A stretch of 64,000 nt of DNA from positions 1-64,000 of the forward strand of contig JACEEZ010020432.1 in NCBI GenBank assembly GCA_016584305.1, written 5' to 3'. The stretch's first letter is position 1; each line of letters starts with the position of its first letter. The notes beneath the pieces are model-generated. The model was not told the origin of the DNA. It saw only the letters and a list, made by a program, of their open reading frames with translations, and did no database searches. Source of the stretch: Chionoecetes opilio. Lineage: Eukaryota; Arthropoda; Malacostraca; Decapoda; Majidae. The translations under genes and the position numbers were made by a program. Positions 12,591 to 24,480 of this stretch are shown here, piece by piece.

Positions 12591-14279
12591 ACCTTCTAAC
12601 TAAACCAAAATCCCTTGGGAAGTGTCCGCGGCAAGGGAAGAAAGCAGAGGCGATGCGGTCAAAAGAGGAAAAAGGGTGAGACGCACGTAAAACTTGTCTT
12701 TCTCCCCCCTATAAAAACAGGTTTTGTTGTATGTCTGCCCATACCCCCTCCTCCCCCCCAAAAAAAGGTTTGGCCCCTTTGGGGGATATGCGGATATTTG
12801 GCGGGGGACAAAATGTCGTAACCCACAAGTTATTGATTAGGTAGTGGCGAAAAAATTTCCCTGATTGGGGAAAAATTGACTGAATTTCTTCAGTCAAAAA
12901 AAGTGGGACCTGCTGGCGACCCTCACAAACAGAATGCCGGAGTACGGTCCACCCCACCCTCCCCCACCCCCCATAAAAGTAAAATAAAAAAATTTGGTTC
13001 CCGGGGGGGTGCGAGGGCCCCATTGTTGGTTAATTATGGGGTGATTACGTAATTAGGATAGGTTATGGGGTGATTATCGCTGTTAGGAAGATTTGGGGGG
13101 TCAAGGGGGCAGAGCCCCTCACTAGGAGGTTATTTTTAATTTGCTTAGGTTAGGTTGATTACTTTGGGGGGCCTTGTAACTCGGAGCTTGAAGGTTTAGG
13201 TAAATTTCCCAATCCGGGAAAATTTACCCTAGATATAGGTAATTTTGACTCCTACAAAACTCTAAAAATACGGTTTTCGACGCATTTTTAGTCCCCACCC
13301 TAAAACCCCGATTCCCACGTCCCCAACTTGTTTGGGGAAAGGGGGGAGAGTATGGGCAAACCTAGGTTTAAAACAATAACATCATTTTTCCAAAATGAAA
13401 TGGGGGGAAGGGTACGGAAGGAACACAATTAAACCATGTAGTAAAGGAGGAAAAAAACAATAGCCAGGGAGGAAGTGATGACCGGGGCAAGATAGGCAGT
13501 ATACGTAGTACAGAAAGGCATTATTCCCCCTAGTTAGGATACTCCCGATCTGCCGGGTCACACTCCCCCCCTGGCTTTTCCCCCTTTTCCCCTTCTGTAC
13601 TACGTGGTTTACCTGTTTTTTTCCTTCAGTCCCCCTTTTGTGGCTTAAAACCCTTTGACCCTTCCCCTTACTTTGGAGATATAACATTTATTTATAGGGA
13701 GGAAGACAATTTTTACATCGTTCCCCGCTAAAATTTTCTAAAGGGGTCTTATTTACACGTAATTAATTAATCCTTTAATATTGCTTTTTTTTAGTTCGTA
13801 GGTTCTCACATAATTTACTGTTCATATTTTACTGTTTCAAACTTTTTTTCAGATCTAAGAGACATTTTAGGGTTAATGTAAAAGCTACGTTTAGCGCGAA
13901 TTGTTTTCAGCAGGAACTGCTAGACCAATAGTATGGCGGAAATTTCTCCATAACATAGAGATTTATGGGGAACTTTTGTTTGTCAACCTTTTGGGAAAAC
14001 CCTAACCTTTTTAAAAAACCGGGCCGGGTCCGAGGGAAGGCGTAGGGCTAGCAAAACCCGTGAAATTTCTCTACTCAAAAATTGAGAGGTGGGTAGCTTG
14101 GGTAGAGTTTTTTTTTCATAAAAAACAATGGTCGCCCCTTGGCCCTATTTCTCTTATCGGAAGGGTTTTTTCCCCCTGCCGAGTGGAGAGGATGTAGACG
14201 GCATAAAAAAGGCATAGGGTACATGGCGGGGGAAACCCCTGCGTTCCCCACGATCTTTAAAATGATATGATCCCTTCAC
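12591..14279. other. Non-coding, nothing recognised
   Basis: Short frames at 12615-13023 and 13382-13687 have no recognisable domain and are interrupted by homopolymers. I see no supported gene. Confidence 0.45.
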
Positions 14280-14289
14280 ATAGCACTAG

Positions 14290-15050
14290 CTGATTATACC
14301 CCTCGTTATCTCTCTCTTCGTTTTCCTCTCGTTTTTCTCGTTTATCCTCTCGTGATCTCTCTGCTATCTCTCTTCTTCTTTTTCTCTCTCGTTATCTCTT
14401 TGTTATCTTTTTGTTTCTCTTGTTATCTTTCTCTGTTATCTCTCTTGTTAATTTTTGTTAATTTTTTTTGTTATTTTTCGTTATTTCTCTCGTTATTTTT
14501 GTTTTTTTCTTTTAAAATTTTTTTCTCTTTTTTATTTTTTTTCTTTCCCTTTTCCCTTTTTTTTTTTTTTTTCTTCTCCCCTTTTCATTCTTTTTAAAAC
14601 CTCTTCCCCTTCTTCTCCTCTCTTCTCTCTCCTTTTTTCTTTCCTTTTTTCCTTTCTTAAATTTTTCTTTCTCTTTTCCTTATTTCTTTTTCTTTCTTTT
14701 TCTTTTCTCCTTCTCTTTTTTCTCTTCGGATTTTCTCTTTTTTTTTTCTTTCTCTTTTTTTTCCTCTTTCTTTTAATTTTCTCGTTTCTTCTTCCTTTTT
14801 TCTCTCTTTCTTTCCCTCTCCCCTTTTTCTCTTCTCTCTCTCTCTCTCTCCTCTCTCCCCTCTTCTCCGTTTTCTTTTCCTCTTTCCCTCTCTCTTCTCT
14901 TCCCTTTTTTCCTCTCTCTATCCTCTTTTCCCCTCTCTCTCTTCTTTCCCCTCTCCCCTTCTCTCTTTCTCCCTTTTCCCCCCCTCTCTCTCTCTCTCCC
15001 CCCTCTCTCTCCTCTCTCTCTCTTTTTTCCTCCCATTTTTTTCAAAAAAC
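14290..15050. repeat. CT-rich (polypyrimidine) tract
   Basis: About 760 bases contain almost only C and T on the + strand, in the forms TCTCTCG, TTTCTTTT and CTCTCTCT. The G content is close to zero. Long open frames across it (Phe/Leu/Ser on +, Lys/Arg/Glu on -) are composition artefacts. Tracts like this can form triplex DNA and are difficult to sequence. Confidence 0.93.
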
Positions 15051-15680
15051 TTTTTCTTCCTTTTTTCCCCCCCCCTTCCCCCCCAAACCCCCTTTTCTCC
15101 TTGGGCCTGGGCCTTTTTTTTTTTCTTTTTCTTTTTTTGTTCCCTTTAAAAAGATTCCCCCTTAATCTTTATTTCTTTAAAAATTGATAGGGTTTTGTTA
15201 AAAATAGGGGTTTTTTTGGTTATTTTAAACCCAAAGGGGCAGAAAAACCCAAACTGAAAACCGTATTTTTCCCCTTGTCAAAAAAATGGGGAAAAAACAA
15301 AATGAAATTAGTTTCTTTTTATATTTAAAAATTAACATTTTTTGCTTAAAGGCCCCCCAAAAAAGGAGGACGTGATATTTCAAGGGGGGTTTTTGTAAAA
15401 GATTATTTTAGGCAAAAAAGGTAGAAATTTAACTGATGATTTAAACCCCCGGGAAAGGAGGCAGGAAACGGAAAAGGGGAAACGAAATTTTACCGCGGGG
15501 AAACAAAGATGGGAAAAGATACCGAAAAATGTAATAAAAAACTTTTTATCCTTTTATTAAAAAAGAAAGTAACAAATGTTTTCCAACCCTCTAAAAGGGG
15601 GGTGAATTTTGGTGGAAGAACCCCCTAACATTTGGGGTTACAAAAAACCAAACCCCGTAAATAACCCGAAGAGACTGGAA
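15051..15680. other. Homopolymer-rich non-coding DNA
   Basis: Dense runs of T, C, A and G are present without a coding frame or repeat unit that I can define. Confidence 0.45.
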
Positions 15681-15735
15681 AGCAACAAGAAGAAAAGCTA
15701 GCAACAAGAAGAAAAGCTAGCAACAAGAAGAAATA
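15681..15735. repeat. Three tandem copies of a 19-bp unit
   Basis: AGCAACAAGAAGAAAAGCT occurs twice exactly and a third time truncated (AGCAACAAGAAGAAAT). Confidence 0.85.
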
Positions 15736-16154
15736 GAAGAAAAAAGCCTGCAGCCGCCACACGCATACCACAAAGAAACCCCGCGACGTAACCATCCCGG
15801 CCAGCACCCAGAAAAACAGCCGCCTACCAACGTCGCCAGCGATAAGCCTAGCCATTCCAGGCTGGACATACACACCGTCCTTCGCGCCAACCTTACTACA
15901 CACACTCTCATTCCTCTCACGTCACTCGCCTCCTTTCACGCCTTAAAGAAAGAAACCAGCACGCAGTAAGAAGAAAGAAAAACAAACAAGAAAACCAGAA
16001 GCAGGAAAGAAGAAAGAAGGAAACGAAGTAACACAAGAAAGAAAAGAAAGAAAATCCTCGTCCCGACATCCCATCCCACCATCGGTAGTACCACTCTGCT
16101 TCGCCCCAAACCTCCTCGCTGCGACCCCCACCATCCCGGCCAGCCTACACAAAT
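15736..16154. other. Purine-rich non-coding DNA
   Basis: AAGAAAGAA-type sequence with no recognised gene. The short phrase 'CATCCCGGCCAGC' occurs twice (near 15793 and 16132), suggesting a local duplication. Confidence 0.4.
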
Positions 16155-16283
16155 TTGAAAGCGATAAATATAAGCGATAAGTTTTTCCGGTCTTGCGATA
16201 AACGATAAGCGGTAAATTTTCGGTTAAAGCGATATTATCGCTTTATCGCATTATCGCTTTACTTATCGCAACGCCCACGACTG
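16155..16283. mobile_element. hAT-like end rich in GCGATAA motifs
   Basis: The segment repeats GCGATAA and its complement TTATCGC about ten times and ends CAACGCCCACGACTG. On the minus strand this reads CAGTCGTGGGCG, which resembles hAT terminal sequence. A sister copy in the same orientation is at 19225-19374. The other terminus was not located. Confidence 0.35.
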
Positions 16284-16907
16284 TCAATATATAGATAACA
16301 CGTGGCTTAAAAGAAAGTTATATACTTTACAGGAGAGTATTGTTTGTTGATTGAAGTTCTCCGTGGAGCGGGGGTGTCAGTCTGACTGTCTCGCGGTGTG
16401 TGCGTCCAAGCAGGTGTCGACTGTAATTTAATAATATCTAATAAATCACCTTGTAGCAAGGAGTAAGATGATCTTGCTTTTGAAGCACACACAGAGATGA
16501 CTAAAGAAAATGCTTATATAATTTAAATGACCAATATGTACATAACACAAGATAATTAACCCTAGAGAAAAACACAAAAAGAATACTAAGATAAGTTTCA
16601 CCACCAGGTAGTAAAGCAATAATAATGATGTGAGTTGACTTGAGTAGAGTCCCCGGTGCTAATGTTGACTGGGTACTTACTTAAAGGCACAAGAATGGTG
16701 TTACTGCTATGTTCCTCGAGAGAGTAGTAACGCTTCAGCTATATACAGATGACTGACTAACAAAAGAAAACGAGGTTTATAAGTGCCCTCGTATTTGCCT
16801 GGGGCTGCTTCACTCAGCTTTGAGTCGAAACACACCGGCGAGATCCCGGAGTAGTTCCGGTGCCTTCCTTCGTGTTGATTGAGGAAGGGTAGTTAGTGGT
16901 ACTCCAG

Positions 16908-16910
<3 letters not shown>

Positions 16911-16986
<76 letters not shown>
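16911..16986. repeat. (GT)n microsatellite
   Basis: About 38 uninterrupted GT units. Cys/Val and Thr/His frames through it are artefacts. Confidence 0.98.
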
Positions 16987-16987
<1 letters not shown>

Positions 16988-17090
16988 ACACAGGATGAGG
17001 ATAAGGCGAAGCTTATGATACCTCCCCCCATAAGACGACGCCACTGGGAAGAAGTGGAGTCGTAGGAGTTGAACTGGTCAAGGTGAGCCT

Positions 17091-17590
17091 CTAGGTGCGA
17101 GAGAGAGCGTCTGCAATGATGTTGTCGGTGCCCTTGATGTGGATGATGGTCAGGTTGTAAGGTTGGAGGAAGAGAGACCATCGGAGAAGGCGTTGATTGG
17201 TAAATTTTGCACGATTTAGGAAGGACAGAGGGTTGTGATCAGTGTAGACTTTTAAAGGATCTTGACTTGGCTGGAGATAACACTGAAATTTTTGTACCGC
17301 TGAGACGATTGCCAGGAGTTCTTTCTCGATGGTGCTGTACCGCTGTTGGTGGATGTTGAACTTGCTGGAGTGGTATGCCAAGGGGTGAAGAATGCCCTCC
17401 ACCTCTTGTAAGAGTACAGCTCCTAAGGCGGTGTCGCTGGCATCTGTTTGCAGAGCAAAGGGTTTGGCGAAGTCGGGAGCGATGAGCACGGGACCCTGGG
17501 ACAGGAAGTTCTTAAGTTGGTTGAAGGCGGCAAACAGATGCGGCCAGGCGCCTGGCGGCCCGCGCTTCTGTTGTCAGTTTCTTTGAATAG
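17091..17590 (-). pseudogene. Gypsy-type RNase H fragment
   Basis: Read on the minus strand, this gives the end of a Ty3/Gypsy reverse-transcriptase region and its RNase H. The order is 'FNQLKNFL...PVL', then 'LQTDASDTALGAVL' (the first RNase H aspartate), 'YSTIEKELLAIV' (glutamate), 'VYTDHNPLSFL' (aspartate) and finally 'NIIADALSR', the usual RNase H terminus in Gypsy. The frame is open for 132 residues from 17489 and extends in frame upstream to about 17590. The catalytic core of RT on one side and integrase on the other are missing, so this is a broken fragment. It directly abuts the GT microsatellite region. Confidence 0.88.
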
Positions 17591-17866
17591 CCCCCCAAAC
17601 TGGACGCATCTGATCTCAGCTCTGTGTTTCATTGTGCTACCAGCGATCCAAAGCTTCTTTGTGTGTTATAACTTATATATACTTAATTCTTATTGTATAT
17701 TGCTATCTAAACTAAATATCTAATTAATATATATTAGTTTTATATATTTTTTGCGTTTTGAGGTGCGCCTCGCGCGTGCCTCCCGTTCGTACGAACGTCG
17801 CGTGATTTTGTGTTTTAACTTTTCCTTTTCAGGAAATCGTTTAGGTTTTTGCGTTTTATATTGCGT

Positions 17867-18990
17867 TATTAATGGGGAGTTTTCTAATAAGCTCACGCTC
17901 AAGCCTGTCTCTCAGGCTCTCACATCCTCAGCACTTTCAGGCTGAATGATCTATCATTTACCGTAAATTCTCTGTACTTCTTTGGGACATCAGAATTACC
18001 CTTCAATACAACAACTGAAACAGTTCTTAATAAAAAATGTAGTTTATCATTTTATTTGTCTGCACTTGGTGAAAATATTGGCAAAACAATTGAATATTTG
18101 AAAACTCAATCTTTAAAAATCGTCTTTTCATAAAAAAACACAAGTTCAAGCAGAATGAGGCTTCAGGAAATATCTACTTGTATGTAAGCATTCACTGAGT
18201 ACCTGTTTTGGGTGTATATGTCTCTCTTGCGACGAACATTTAACCAAGAAGTAATTTAAGTGCTTGGCACCTCAACAAACAGTCCGGGATGGAAGACAGT
18301 TGAGAGCGTTTGTTTACTATTTCCGTCTCGAAAGACGAAAGTCTCCTTTATGTGGGAAACGGTATGTGGGAGCGGATGCCACGAATATTCCAGTAGAGGA
18401 TAGAGAGTGTGATGAGATAAGCGGGTGATAATAGTTAGGATGACAGTTTCTGGTATTGAGGAGTTAGGAGTATCAGAGATATGAGCTGTGAGGTAAGGAG
18501 CGGGGCGCTGTGCTGAGTTCCTACCCGTGTGGTGTCTACAGGAAAGTGGATGATAACAGATCCTGCCGGCGGGATGGTTTCTGTGGAGATGCTGAACGCC
18601 ACACTCTGTTTTGGTTAAATGTTCGTCGCAAGACAGACAGACACACCCAAAACAGGTACTCAGTGAATGCTTACATACAAGTAGATATTTCCTGAAGCCT
18701 CATTCTGCTTGAACTTGCGTTTTTTTTATGAAAGACGATTTTTAAAGATTGAGTTTTCAAATATTCAATTGTTTTGCCAATATTTTCACCAAGTGCAGAC
18801 AAATAAAAAGATAAACTACATTTTTTATTAAGAACTGTTTCAGTTGTTGTATTGAAGGGTAATTCTGATATGTCCCAAAGAAGTACAGGGAATTTACGGT
18901 AAATGATAGATCATTCAGCCTGAAAGTGCTGAGGATGTGAGATGCGCGAGGGACATCTGGCGGCTTAGCTTTGAAAACTCCCCATTAGTG
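17867..18990. repeat. Large foldback: about 375-bp inverted repeats around a 366-bp spacer
   Basis: The left arm (17867-18250) and right arm (18616-18990) are reverse complements with few mismatches. The left arm opens AATGGGGAGTTTTC and the right arm closes GAAAACTCCCCATT. Inner ends are CGACGAACATTTAACCAA and TTGGTTAAATGTTCGTCG. No coding sequence is present in arms or spacer. It could be a non-autonomous DNA transposon with long TIRs, a foldback element, or a hairpin RNA source. Confidence 0.85.
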
Positions 18991-19224
18991 TCGCGGCGGG
19001 CGCGCTTCATTGTTCGGAAAAGTGAATTTTTGTATTTGGGGTGTCAAGATTCGGCAAGGGGTGAGGGCTTTTTTTCCGGTGGAGGCCGCACATGATGTGA
19101 CCAGGAAAAGGGGGCGGAATTTCCGGGGTTCGGGGTTGTGGGCATTCCCACCACTCCCGAAAATAAATATGGGGTTTTAAAAAGTAAAAAAAAGGGGTTT
19201 TTAAAAGCTAAGTAGCAAAAATTA

Positions 19225-19374
19225 GAGTATTTTTGGATTTATCGCAGGATTTATTCGCTTATCGCTTTAAGGTATTTTGGAAATTTATCGCTTTAATCGT
19301 TATAGGACTTAGCGGAAAAATTTATCGCTTTATCGTTATCACTTTATCGCAAAATTTATCGCTGCCCACCACTG
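19225..19374. mobile_element. hAT-like end rich in TTATCGC motifs
   Basis: Repeated TTATCGCTT motifs end in ATCGCTGCCCACCACTG. On the minus strand the terminus reads CAGTGGTGGGCAGCGATAA, a good match to typical hAT ends. It is the sister copy of 16155-16283. The partner end was not found. Confidence 0.45.
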
Positions 19375-19679
19375 TATATTGATATTGTAGAACTAATTCC
19401 CCTCCTTTAGCAGGATATCCTGAGGTGAAGTGAGAAGGAAGATTTTCCTCCCTTTTTGTGTGTCTGTATTGTCCCCTCGCCGACCCACGCCACCCACCAT
19501 CCCAGACCCCAAGGTTTTTTAGATATTACCTCCGCTCTCTCTCCTCGTCATCAGTCCATCCAGGTATGAGTCTTAATATTCTGTAAATGTCCCAGCCTCA
19601 AGATTTCGAAAAAGACGCTAAGAAAGAGTCCAGTATTCACTAGATCCTATCGTAGGCTACATTCAAGACAACACAATTT

Positions 19680-22262
19680 AAACATGGGTGATGAAGAACA
19701 AGAAAGGATTGTTAGACATGGGGATTTTACCTCCGCCGCGGGGGTTTACCTAAGTTTTCAGGGGATGCGAACACGATTGAATAATCAATTCTTGCATAGA
19801 GTGGAAACCCTGATTGCAAATAAGGAACTTACCTCAGATAGATTGAAAGATTGAAGAGCTTAAACACATGGTAGGACGCCGAAAACGGCAGGGAAAAGGC
19901 ACTGTATCTGTTACAGACAATTTAGAAAAACCTAGACGATTACGCCGCTTAGGGTTCAGGTGTTCAGACGGCAACTTCTCGAAGAAAGTGCCCAAGATCC
20001 CCTCCAGGCTATGGTTAAATACTATCGCTTAAACGTCCATCCTCGCAACTAGTTACAGAGTATATTGCAAAGCTTGATCTGTGGGGAAAGGATATGGAGA
20101 TCTGCTCAGAGCCTCCGAGTGGACATTGCCACTGGACGGTGACCACTGTCAGTAACACTAGTATCTAAATTAATCATGTCTCCAAAAATTTTAAATGATT
20201 GGGTGATGATGTTACAACCCGAAAGCTGTAAAAGGATTTGAAGGAAAACCAGTCCTTAGGAGAAATTGATTGCATGCTAAGAGGATACGCCGAGACAAAT
20301 CCTCGACACGACTCGTATGTGATGCCGATACGGTCAACTCCACGCCACCCCCAAGCTTAACTCAGGAACACATTACAGCAGGTCCTTATCACGTATTTGG
20401 AGGCCAAACGAAAACGACCTCGCACGTCCCCATGGCAACGCCCTTCTCAAGTTGAATGTTATCATGGTGGTGGGACCGGGTCACTTTCGCGATGCATTGT
20501 TACAATTCACACCTTGCGGTAATTGTCAATAACCGGAAACCGGGAAAGAAAGTTGCTACCTGGAACCTTGGTGTAGCTACCAAAAATATGTAGGCACAAA
20601 ACCAAGATTGTCGCGCGCGGCGAGCTAAACAATTTCGAGCTCAAAATTTCGTACAGGACCCCCTTCGTAGGTTTAAACCAAAGGAGGGAACACTACTCTT
20701 CAAAAAAGTCAAAAGAACCGACAAACTAAAGACTTTAGAATGTAGAAAGAGAAAAAAACTGAAAAATCCCGATAAACAAGCACACTGAAGGCCCTTTAAA
20801 TTGAAGGCAAAGTTTATCACACGCCCCTCAGATTTTCCTAGACACGGATCCATGGTAAACATAAAAGTCTTGACATCTTAAATAAGTAAGACCAGGTGTT
20901 AATTATTGAGCCGTGCCATACACACTGCAAGGCGTGACAGGCGAAAAATTAAACGTACAGTTGGAAAAGCTCAAGTCACTGTTACATTAGAGATTATTTT
21001 GATTCACTATAACCGCGATGGTGGTAAAACAAACCTTTTTCCCTGGAGATTTGTTAATAGGTTTTGGGCTACAATGCGCGAGCAAGAGATCACAGTATCC
21101 CACCAACCGTGGTGTTCACTGTTCATACAAATTCATCCCATTTCTGAATCCAGACCCGTTATAGGCGTGCTAAATACGAAAAACTAATTATGCTATTAAA
21201 CACCCAATAGCGTGGCAGAGCAATCAAAGGCTACTGATAAGCCCAAGAGAAAGGAAAATTAACTTCTCAAGGTCCCTAAATTTCCCTAACCATGCCCGAA
21301 ACAGATGAGTAGTAAGTCCCCCACAGACAACCAAAAGCTTAATACCAGGCATGAAAGGTACCACAAGTTAGTAAATCCCATGAGACAGCATCAAGGAACA
21401 AGTTACAGACCCAGATGAAGCCGTGAGAATTATCAAGGACATGTGATAGATTTCACGCTATTGCTGCCATGTCAATTAACAAGGTGACACTGGGAGTTAA
21501 AAGGATTAAAGCAGGATACAGAAGTATTTACAATGCCAGAATCCATCGAGTAAAAGGAACGCAACTCAATTCCGCTTTTAAAAATCAAAAAGGGGAAAAT
21601 TAGAAGTTTTAGTAATGAGTACACTAAATAAAAACATCACTTTGAAACCGGGAAACCCCAGATAGGACATTCCAAGTCTGTAAACACCCAATTAAAATAG
21701 TAATGAAAACCGAACTCAGAAAATCCCAACAGACCCATTCATCTGCTCAGTCCAGAAAGATGTAGAGTTGGGAGAGATCTCCTCAACCACCTTAAACCTA
21801 CCAGCCGCTGATTTAGAGCACGAACTCTTTCACTGCTAACGAAGCACGAGCACGCATAGCTTACCAGGGGACGCTTTGGGAAAGATTTGACGTGTTGACA
21901 ATCAAATAAAATTAAAATCAGGTACCCAGCCGATTTATATCCCAGCATATAGATTGCCGCATTCAAAGCTCGCCCACAGTAAATCAATTGGATTAGTGAA
22001 ATGCTCACACAAGTGTGATTGAACCTAGCGATAGTGAGTGGACTTTCCTCTTATCTAGTACCAAAGTCAGACGGCTCAGTACGCCCATCATCGACTAAAG
22101 GGAGTTAAACAAACGCACTATCCCAGATCGTCTACCTTACCAGTAATCTCTGACATTCTTCGCAGTCTAGGAACATAAAATAAACTATTCAGCACAATAA
22201 ACATAAAGTCAGCCTTCTGGCAGATAGGGAAATGCAAGATGAATCTAAAGACATGAACAGCT
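19680..22262 (+). pseudogene. Decayed 5' part (gag/protease region) of a Gypsy element
   Basis: The stretch lies upstream of, and on the same strand as, clear Gypsy RT remnants. A weak gag-like frame starts near 19686 (beginning Met-Gly-Asp-Glu-Glu) and soon meets stops. From 20270 to 22200 many A-rich codons and frame changes occur without a domain I can name, and the protease triad was not located. Assignment rests on position. Confidence 0.35.
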
Positions 22263-23190
22263 TTTTTCCACACCGACTGGACACTACAGATTTAAACGCA
22301 TGCCATTTGGTTCATCAAACAGTCCATTAACGTACATGCGACGATGAACCAGTATTGCAAGGGCTTATAGGAACACAGCAAGTGTATTCCTAGCGACATA
22401 CTCATAGTATCACAGACAGCAGAGGAACATTTTAAGAAACTAAAACTTGGTTTTCTCTAGGCGGATTTTTTTATCAGCCGGATTGAAAGTGAATATAAGA
22501 AATGTACTTTCCTACAAGACAAAAATTTTTACCTAGGACACCAAATGATAAACTGGATTAAGAACATACAGTCAAACTCGACGCCGTAAGAAAATTTCCC
22601 AGTGCCAACCACAGTTGAGAAAATAAGAAGTTTCCTTGGTCTAACGGTTACTGGGAGAATCTTTATAAAGGGATACGCCGATATAGCACAACCCCTAAAC
22701 ACACTATTGAAAAAAAATCAGACTTTCACTTGGGACACGCTCAAGAGCAAGCATTTGAAACGCTCAAATAAAATAACCAATTCACCATACTAATCTTCCC
22801 AGATTACACCAAAGAATTTATCCTATGTACCCACGCCTCAGATATAGGGCTAGGAGAATATTAATGCAGGAAAAAAAGGAAACTTCCAACCGATAACTTA
22901 TGCATCTAGACTATGCACAACCGCAGAAAAGAATTACAGCATCACAGAACGTGAAACTTTGCGTTTAAAATACTGTCTAGAAAAATTTAGAGCACATTGC
23001 TAGGTTACAAGATAAAAGTGTGGACTGATCACACAGCAATACAGAACCTGTTTAAGCTAAAAACCTCAGAGGCGACTTCGCCAGATGGTTTACGACGTTA
23101 CCCGAATTACGAAGTCAGTTTTGAATACATACCAGGAAAGAAAAACGTAGCCGCAGACGCACTCTCAAGGAAAATTAGCCCGAAACGAGG
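22263..23190 (+). pseudogene. Gypsy reverse transcriptase and RNase H remnant
   Basis: Several frames together show the Gypsy RT order. First come the 'GHYRFKRMPFG'-type motif (about 22283-22315) and the polymerase catalytic segment (about 22386-22410), whose aspartates are damaged. Then 'VEKIRSFLGL' (about 22609) and 'F.KGYADIAQPL' mark the RT connection region. RNase H follows, with the 'ASDIGLG' region near 22830, 'KVWTDHTAIQNL' near 23010 and 'GKKNVAADALSRK' at 23138-23175. Stops and frameshifts occur every 100-200 bp, so the element cannot be coding. Confidence 0.85.
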
Positions 23191-23339
23191 TAATGACCTC
23201 AATATGTTTGTATTGAAGGGAAATTATCACCTGATACAGATCTAGTCAGCACAGAACTGGAAAGGATGCCATGTGGAGCACAGTAGTAACCAAAACCCAA
23301 AAGGGCCCGCAGGTATCAAGAACCACAACTACCCGCTAA

Positions 23340-24020
23340 ATCAAGATAAATGATTTCGAAATATGCAATGAATTATATACAAAACCGCAGAATAGTATGC
23401 AAAGACGTAACAAAGAGGTATAGTGAAACAGTAGTAATCCCTCAGACACATAGTCCCAAAGTATTAAAGATGTCCATAACAGTGCCCAAGCGGAACACCC
23501 CGGAAAAAATAAGACTTACAAGCAAGCAAAAACTAAGTTACTTCTGGCCAGGCATGAGAAAAGACATATATTCCCACGTAAAATAACTGCACGATTTGCG
23601 CCGAAGTAAAGGGGAACCCCGCGTTCCCCAGCACCAATGCTAACGGTACCCTATACCCCAGGAAACCTTGGGAAGAGTTCACTCGATACACTCGAGCTTC
23701 CACTGTCAGAAAATGGATACAAATACTTGCTAGTCCCCCATCGACTATTTTTCCCGATATTGCATCATACAGCCCATGAAAAATAAAAAGGCTGAACAAT
23801 CGCATCAATAATATTCGAACAATAATTTGCAATCTTTACGACCCAAAGGTAATTGTGTCAGACAACGGGAAAAAAGAGTTCAACAGTCAGATACTAGAAG
23901 GACTATGTAGCTATTTAACATCAAGAAAATAAAAGTCAAGCCTATAGACCTCCAGAGTAATGGAGTGTAGAAAGACTCAACCGCAAAGTAATAACTTGTT
24001 TGAGGAAATCTAAATTTATC
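23340..24020 (+). pseudogene. Gypsy integrase remnant
   Basis: Downstream of RNase H, a zinc-binding-type segment (about 23460-23610, 'SYFWPGMRKDIYSHV' followed by Cys pairs in a shifted frame) leads into the integrase catalytic core. The core shows 'ENGYKYLLV', 'IDYFSRYCI', 'PKVIVSDNG' and a 'RLNRKVI' stretch carrying the expected glutamate near 23970. At least four frame changes interrupt it. Further C-terminal integrase-like sequence may continue to about 24480. Confidence 0.8.
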
Positions 24021-24480
24021 CTACAGCTGGCATGGGATACGTGGATCCCACATGTTTTAAATGTGCACTGAATTCCCAGATAAACTCAGCCACTGGAGAA
24101 ACGTCACATTACATATTGTTTGGGGAAGATAAGTTTTCCCATATGAACTTTTAGATGCAGAACCCAAGCCTGTGTATAATCAGGATGATTACGTGGCAAA
24201 TAGATTACACAAATTTCAAGTCATTCACCAGAGAGTAAGAAGCCCATGAAAGAATACTCAAGGAAAAGCAGAAACAACAACATAAAACGGCACGCGATGT
24301 AAGTTTACGACAATTTAGATTTAGTAATGGCAAAAAATCCATGTACCTATCGCCCACAGTAATAAGCTATCACCAAAATTTTAAAAGGGCCTTATAAAAT
24401 AAATTTCAAGTGCAGGTGGAAACAAGTTCAAATTCAATCTCTAGACTCGGGGGAGGAAATAATCAAAAATGCAGATCACC

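Noticed and set aside
14352..15165. Phe/Leu/Ser-rich and Lys/Arg/Glu-rich frames of up to 236 aa
   Set aside because: Produced by the polypyrimidine tract; any frame is open there.
16810..17181. 123-aa minus-strand frame with a His/Thr repeat
   Set aside because: It is the GT microsatellite plus a shifted frame of the Gypsy RNase H fragment.
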